Of a stretch of 8,070 bases of DNA, positions 5,717-8,070 are shown piece by piece. Position 1 is the first letter of the stretch, and each line of letters begins with the position of its first letter. The notes under the pieces are model-generated. The model was not told where the DNA came from, searched no databases, and saw only the letters and a program-made list of their open reading frames with translations. A program made the translations under genes and the position numbers. The DNA comes from Chloroflexota bacterium (lineage in GTDB: Bacteria > Chloroflexota > UBA6077). The DNA lies in contig JAJYKO010000211.1 of the NCBI GenBank assembly GCA_021788565.1, forward strand, positions 1-8,070, given 5' to 3'.

Positions 5717-6259
5717 ATGGACCTTACCTTGGGCGCCGGTGTAGGGCTGATCGCGCCACCTACGTGGATCCGCAAGCGATATGAATGGGGGCCAACTGCG
5801 TGGCCGCTATACTGGTGCGATGCGGTACATAGCGGCGAACTTGACTGCGGCGCGCTTAACGCCCTTTCGATGGAAGCCCTTTCAGCTCGCGGAGTTGCCG
5901 TAACCGCGATCCAGCTCGTGCAGGAGTTCAGTCAATCAGCCTCCCTCCACTGGCGCCGACGGTGGGAGTCCGCTGGACGATGGGACGGGTGGGCGCGAGG
6001 CCAGTATGCATACCACGAGGCCTGCGCGATCCTTGACGGCCCCCGCCTCGATGTATGGGATCCTACCGACAATGCGTGGATCGAGCCCAGCGCGTCGCGC
6101 GGCTACTCCGCTGTCAATGCCTGCCGACTGCCTTTCCTCACGACCCGCGAGTCTGTCGAGTGGCGCGGCCGACGCCTCAATCCTCGACGATGGACGATCC
6201 TCACCGACGCCCGGGGCGGCCCGAGCTCTGAGACTCGTCGTCGATCGCTCGATGCATGA
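5717..6259 (+). CDS. Transglutaminase/papain-like cysteine-hydrolase-fold protein (hypothetical)
   Basis: This 180-residue protein carries motifs spaced like a Cys-His-Asp triad: Cys44 in GELDCGALNAL at the start of a helix, His100 in GQYAYHEACAI, and Asp115 or Asp118 in LDVWDPTDNAW. The order and the helix-borne Cys-Gly fit the transglutaminase/papain superfamily, where members cleave or form amide bonds. I do not recognise a named family, and no signal peptide is visible. It follows the ligase-decarboxylase gene by 85 bp on the same strand; the gap holds no clear terminator. An amide-bond enzyme next to an amide ligase suggests it trims, releases or transfers the ligase product, which is inference. 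The ATG at 5717 is the only good in-frame start after the upstream stop; a weak GAAGG lies about 14 nt before it. Its last 59 bp overlap the convergent acetyltransferase gene. Confidence 0.62.
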   Translation: MDLTLGAGVGLIAPPTWIRKRYEWGPTAWPLYWCDAVHSGELDCGALNALSMEALSARGVAVTAIQLVQEFSQSASLHWRRRWESAGRWDGWARGQYAYHEACAILDGPRLDVWDPTDNAWIEPSASRGYSAVNACRLPFLTTRESVEWRGRRLNPRRWTILTDARGGPSSETRRRSLDA

Positions 6260-6890
6260 TGGCGAGGGATATCGGCTCACCTCCCAGGGCCCCCCAGACG
6301 GCTCTGGCTGTCCGATTGTTGAGCATGGCAAAGCCCCACGCGTGGTCACACCCGCGTCTGCCGATCTCCGCAAGCGCGGCAACCAGCATGAGTCGAGCCA
6401 CGCCCCGGTTCCTGAAACCTGGGCGCACGTAGGCCATATGAATGAATCCTTCTGGCCTAGTATGCCACGCCACGTGGGCCACGCCGCCGACCAACACGCC
6501 CACTGGGCGCTGGGTAGTTGCGGCTGTAACCACGAATGCACGTCCCGCCCCCAGCGATTCTCGAAGAACCCGAGCTACCATGCCCGTCTTGCCTGTTAGG
6601 CATGCCGCTGCAAGCACCTCAAACACGGGGGCACTTCCCGAGAACTGGAGGCTGCGGGCCAAGCTGACACACTTATACAGCCGCGGCAGCCTGGCATCGG
6701 CCACCGAGATCGCGTTCCATGAGCGCAACACAAGGCGAACCGTATCCGATGCAAGTTCTTCCGATGTGCGCACGATTGCCACGTGAATGCTCTGACCACC
6801 ACCGGCCTGCAACGCCCGGGCGTCGCGCGCCGGAGAGTGCCGCGCCGGTGACCCGCCTCGTTTCGGCTGCGTGCGTCTAGGAGCGGCCAC
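6201..6890 (-). CDS. GNAT-family N-acetyltransferase
   Basis: GNAT enzymes transfer an acetyl or other acyl group from CoA to an amine. The acetyl-CoA-binding region is clear: IHMAYVRPGFRNRGVARLML (150-169), with the R-x-x-G-x-A pyrophosphate loop at RNRGVA, followed by the AWGFAMLNNRTARAVWGALG segment (184-203), which is the usual C-terminal Asn-containing motif. The GTG at 6890 begins one base after the TAG of the upstream membrane-protein gene, suggesting translational coupling, but no Shine-Dalgarno site is visible. Residues 1-36 are Arg/Pro/Ala-rich and unlike the family, so an internal GTG at 6782, giving 193 residues, is a real alternative. The 3' end overlaps the cysteine-hydrolase-like gene on the other strand by 59 bp. 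The acceptor is unknown; a product of the neighbouring ligase is possible. Confidence 0.82.
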   Translation of the reverse strand: MAAPRRTQPKRGGSPARHSPARDARALQAGGGQSIHVAIVRTSEELASDTVRLVLRSWNAISVADARLPRLYKCVSLARSLQFSGSAPVFEVLAAACLTGKTGMVARVLRESLGAGRAFVVTAATTQRPVGVLVGGVAHVAWHTRPEGFIHMAYVRPGFRNRGVARLMLVAALAEIGRRGCDHAWGFAMLNNRTARAVWGALGGEPISLAIMHRAIDDESQSSGRPGRR

Positions 6891-6891
6891 G

Positions 6892-7701
6892 CTAAGGTTG
6901 CGAGCCGGACTTTAGGAGTTGCTCCTCGCGGAAGAAGTCGACCAGCGGCGCGTAAGGTCTATACGGCGTCCCCTTACTCTTCTTGTCGAGGGCCGTCAGG
7001 AAGCCCTCGTAACCCTTTGCCGCCTCCCTCATCAGTCCGGCAAAGAACGGCTGTAGAACCTTACGCTCAGCAAAGTGTTTTCGATCGACTATCGCCACTT
7101 CTGTCAGGTAGTTCAGGTAACCCAAGATGCTCCAAAGGCCGCGCGCCTCGGCGGGACTGAGGCCAGAAGCAGGATCGACAAACTTCTCTAGAATAGGATC
7201 CCAACCCCGGCCGCCCGCCTTGGGATCGTGATCTCGCCAGAAGAGCTCCGCCTCGACCTTTAGATCCCTCATCTTCGGATCGTTGAACCTCTCGATGTAC
7301 CTCAGGGCATGCGTCTTTCTGTCATTCACGTCTCTGTACAGGTTGTAGCTTAGGGTGAACATGCCGACAACAAGGGGCATCGAAGCGAGCATCCGTGTCG
7401 TGTCTGGCTTGCTCAAGGGGCCTAGGGCCAGGATTGGCAAGCCAATCGCCCCTGCTACCGAGACGGCAACTGAAAGCGCCAGGAGAAACCGGATGATGCC
7501 CGACACATGCTCCGTCCTGTAGTAGCAGAACACCATAGTAGCGATGACAACGAAGGGGAGAGGCCCGAGGCGCTCGGGCGTCGGCTTGCCTAACTCGTGC
7601 ACGAAGCAGACTGTCGCGAGGAGTAAGAAGACGAAGACTCCAAACCCGTAGGCAATCGACCGGCAATTCTTTGGGGACTTCACTGGGGATCCGGCACGCA
7701 C
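6892..7701 (-). CDS. Four-helix membrane protein with DUF4760-like cytoplasmic domain
   Basis: With the GTG at 7701 the protein has 269 residues. Four hydrophobic segments lie at about 16-34 (IAYGFGVFVFLLLATVCFV), 46-62, 68-93 and 105-122. After them comes a soluble, charged region of roughly 145 residues (FNDPKMRDLKVEAELFWRD, then LNYLTEVAIVDRKHFAERKV and LQPFFAGLMREAAKGYEGFL) that resembles the helical DUF4760 domain. Such proteins have no established function; some occur in accessory and defence-type regions. The frame stays open to 7836, but the extra 45 residues are low-complexity and the AAGGAGG site fixes the start at 7701. The TAG at 6892 is followed after one base by the acetyltransferase GTG, so the two are probably one transcription unit. 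Confidence 0.62.
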   Translation of the reverse strand: MRAGSPVKSPKNCRSIAYGFGVFVFLLLATVCFVHELGKPTPERLGPLPFVVIATMVFCYYRTEHVSGIIRFLLALSVAVSVAGAIGLPILALGPLSKPDTTRMLASMPLVVGMFTLSYNLYRDVNDRKTHALRYIERFNDPKMRDLKVEAELFWRDHDPKAGGRGWDPILEKFVDPASGLSPAEARGLWSILGYLNYLTEVAIVDRKHFAERKVLQPFFAGLMREAAKGYEGFLTALDKKSKGTPYRPYAPLVDFFREEQLLKSGSQP

Positions 7702-7706
7702 GACAC

Positions 7707-7713
7707 CCTCCTT
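7707..7713 (-). promoter_or_regulatory. Strong ribosome-binding site AAGGAGG
   Basis: AAGGAGG on the minus strand stands five bases before the GTG at 7701. It is one of the best Shine-Dalgarno matches in the window and decides the start of the membrane protein against the longer open frame. Confidence 0.75.
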
Positions 7714-7888
7714 ATGAGACCTTCGCGGCCGAGTAAGGGTGGCACAAGCGCTCCTCAGCCAACGTCCGCCTCTCGGACCGGCGCCTGTCGGCGCGCGGAA
7801 ACCGTGTGGAGCCAAGGCTGCAGTCGCTAGGAGCACCCAACGGCGCCCCGGACAAGGCTACCGCCGCGTGGGTTGCAGTCAAGGGCGC

Positions 7889-7917
7889 TTGCCCCGCGCC
7901 GGGCCGCCCCGTAGCTT
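7889..7917 (+). promoter_or_regulatory. Weak candidate promoter of the response-regulator gene
   Basis: In the divergent intergenic region (7702-7923), TTGCCC (7889-7894) and TAGCTT (7912-7917) are 17 bp apart. Transcription would start at or next to the GTG at 7924, implying a leaderless message, consistent with the absence of a Shine-Dalgarno site there. Both hexamers are poor matches. I see no other gene or structured element in this gap. Confidence 0.25.
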
Positions 7918-7923
7918 CGCGGC

Positions 7924-8070
7924 GTGGCCTCTCCCGAGCCTAAGGAGACCGTGCTGGTCGTCGAGGACGACCCGGCCCTGCGCTCCGTGCTGGGGGCCTT
8001 CCTGCGGCACCTGGGCCACCGGGTGGAGGAGGCCGGGGAGGGCCGGGAGGCGCTGGCGAAGCTCGCCGAC
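7924..8070 (+). CDS. Response regulator receiver domain protein (partial, N-terminal 49 residues)
   Basis: The visible residues read MASPEPKETVLVVEDDPALR (GTG start read as Met) and continue to ALAKLAD at the window edge. This is the first strand, acidic pocket (Glu14-Asp15-Asp16) and first two helices of a CheY-like receiver domain, which accepts phosphate from a histidine kinase. The phospho-acceptor Asp, expected near residue 57-60, and any output domain lie outside the window. The GTG at 7924 gives the usual short lead before VLVVEDD. A GTG at 7951 preceded by AAGGAG is an alternative, but would start within the first strand and has only 3 nt of spacing. Confidence 0.88.
   Translation, partial: MASPEPKETVLVVEDDPALRSVLGAFLRHLGHRVEEAGEGREALAKLAD

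Noticed and set aside
3379..6890. Direct assignment as a butirosin-type cluster
   Set aside because: No acyl carrier protein, cyclotransferase or aminoglycoside gene is present; only the enzyme logic is similar.
7702..7836. 45-residue N-terminal extension of the membrane protein
   Set aside because: Low-complexity sequence upstream of a strong AAGGAGG site that fixes the start at 7701.

Overview
The window is GC-rich bacterial DNA with Shine-Dalgarno-led starts, GTG starts and insertion sequences typical of large soil or metagenomic genomes. A myxobacterium-like proteobacterium or a Rokubacteria/Methylomirabilota-type lineage would fit, but nothing in the sequence fixes the taxon. Partial genes at both edges (a short C-terminal tail on the left, a response-regulator receiver domain on the right) look like chromosomal backbone. 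The middle looks like an accessory block.

Left part (1-1210): the end of an unidentified plus-strand gene converges on a complete minus-strand P1-family (DmpA-type) peptidase. Between them are two opposing arrays of a degenerate 8-bp repeat (consensus GTGATGAG) that can fold into a long imperfect hairpin. The peptidase has its own promoter and Shine-Dalgarno site.

Middle (1246-3282) is a mobile-element graveyard. It starts with an IS21-type terminus made of four 23-bp tandem repeats. Next come a promoter and the first 70 codons of a DUF3800 gene. That gene is cut off by a 5'-truncated ISNCY (IS1202-type) transposase, which is itself split by a 619-bp IS21-family element. The 619-bp element has TG...CA ends, inverted repeats of about 52 bp and a 5-bp target duplication. 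Removing it together with one duplicate restores the ISNCY reading frame exactly. It is an internal-deletion derivative: its only ORF joins an IstA helix-turn-helix region to the last residues of IstB.

Right part (3279-7701): a promoter-like TTGACA at the very end of the ISNCY remnant precedes a 750-codon gene fusing an ATP-grasp ligase to a fold-type III PLP-dependent decarboxylase-like domain. A small Cys/His/Asp transglutaminase- or papain-like protein follows on the same strand. Convergent to these, and overlapping by 59 bp, is a minus-strand pair: a four-helix membrane protein with a DUF4760-like soluble tail, then a GNAT acetyltransferase.

Ligase, decarboxylase-like domain, cysteine-hydrolase-like protein and acetyltransferase side by side suggest a small amino-acid or peptide-metabolite pathway. 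The closest logic I know is the split BtrJ (ATP-grasp) / BtrK (PLP decarboxylase) pair of butirosin side-chain synthesis, but no carrier protein is visible here. This cassette is the best candidate for an undescribed system in the window.
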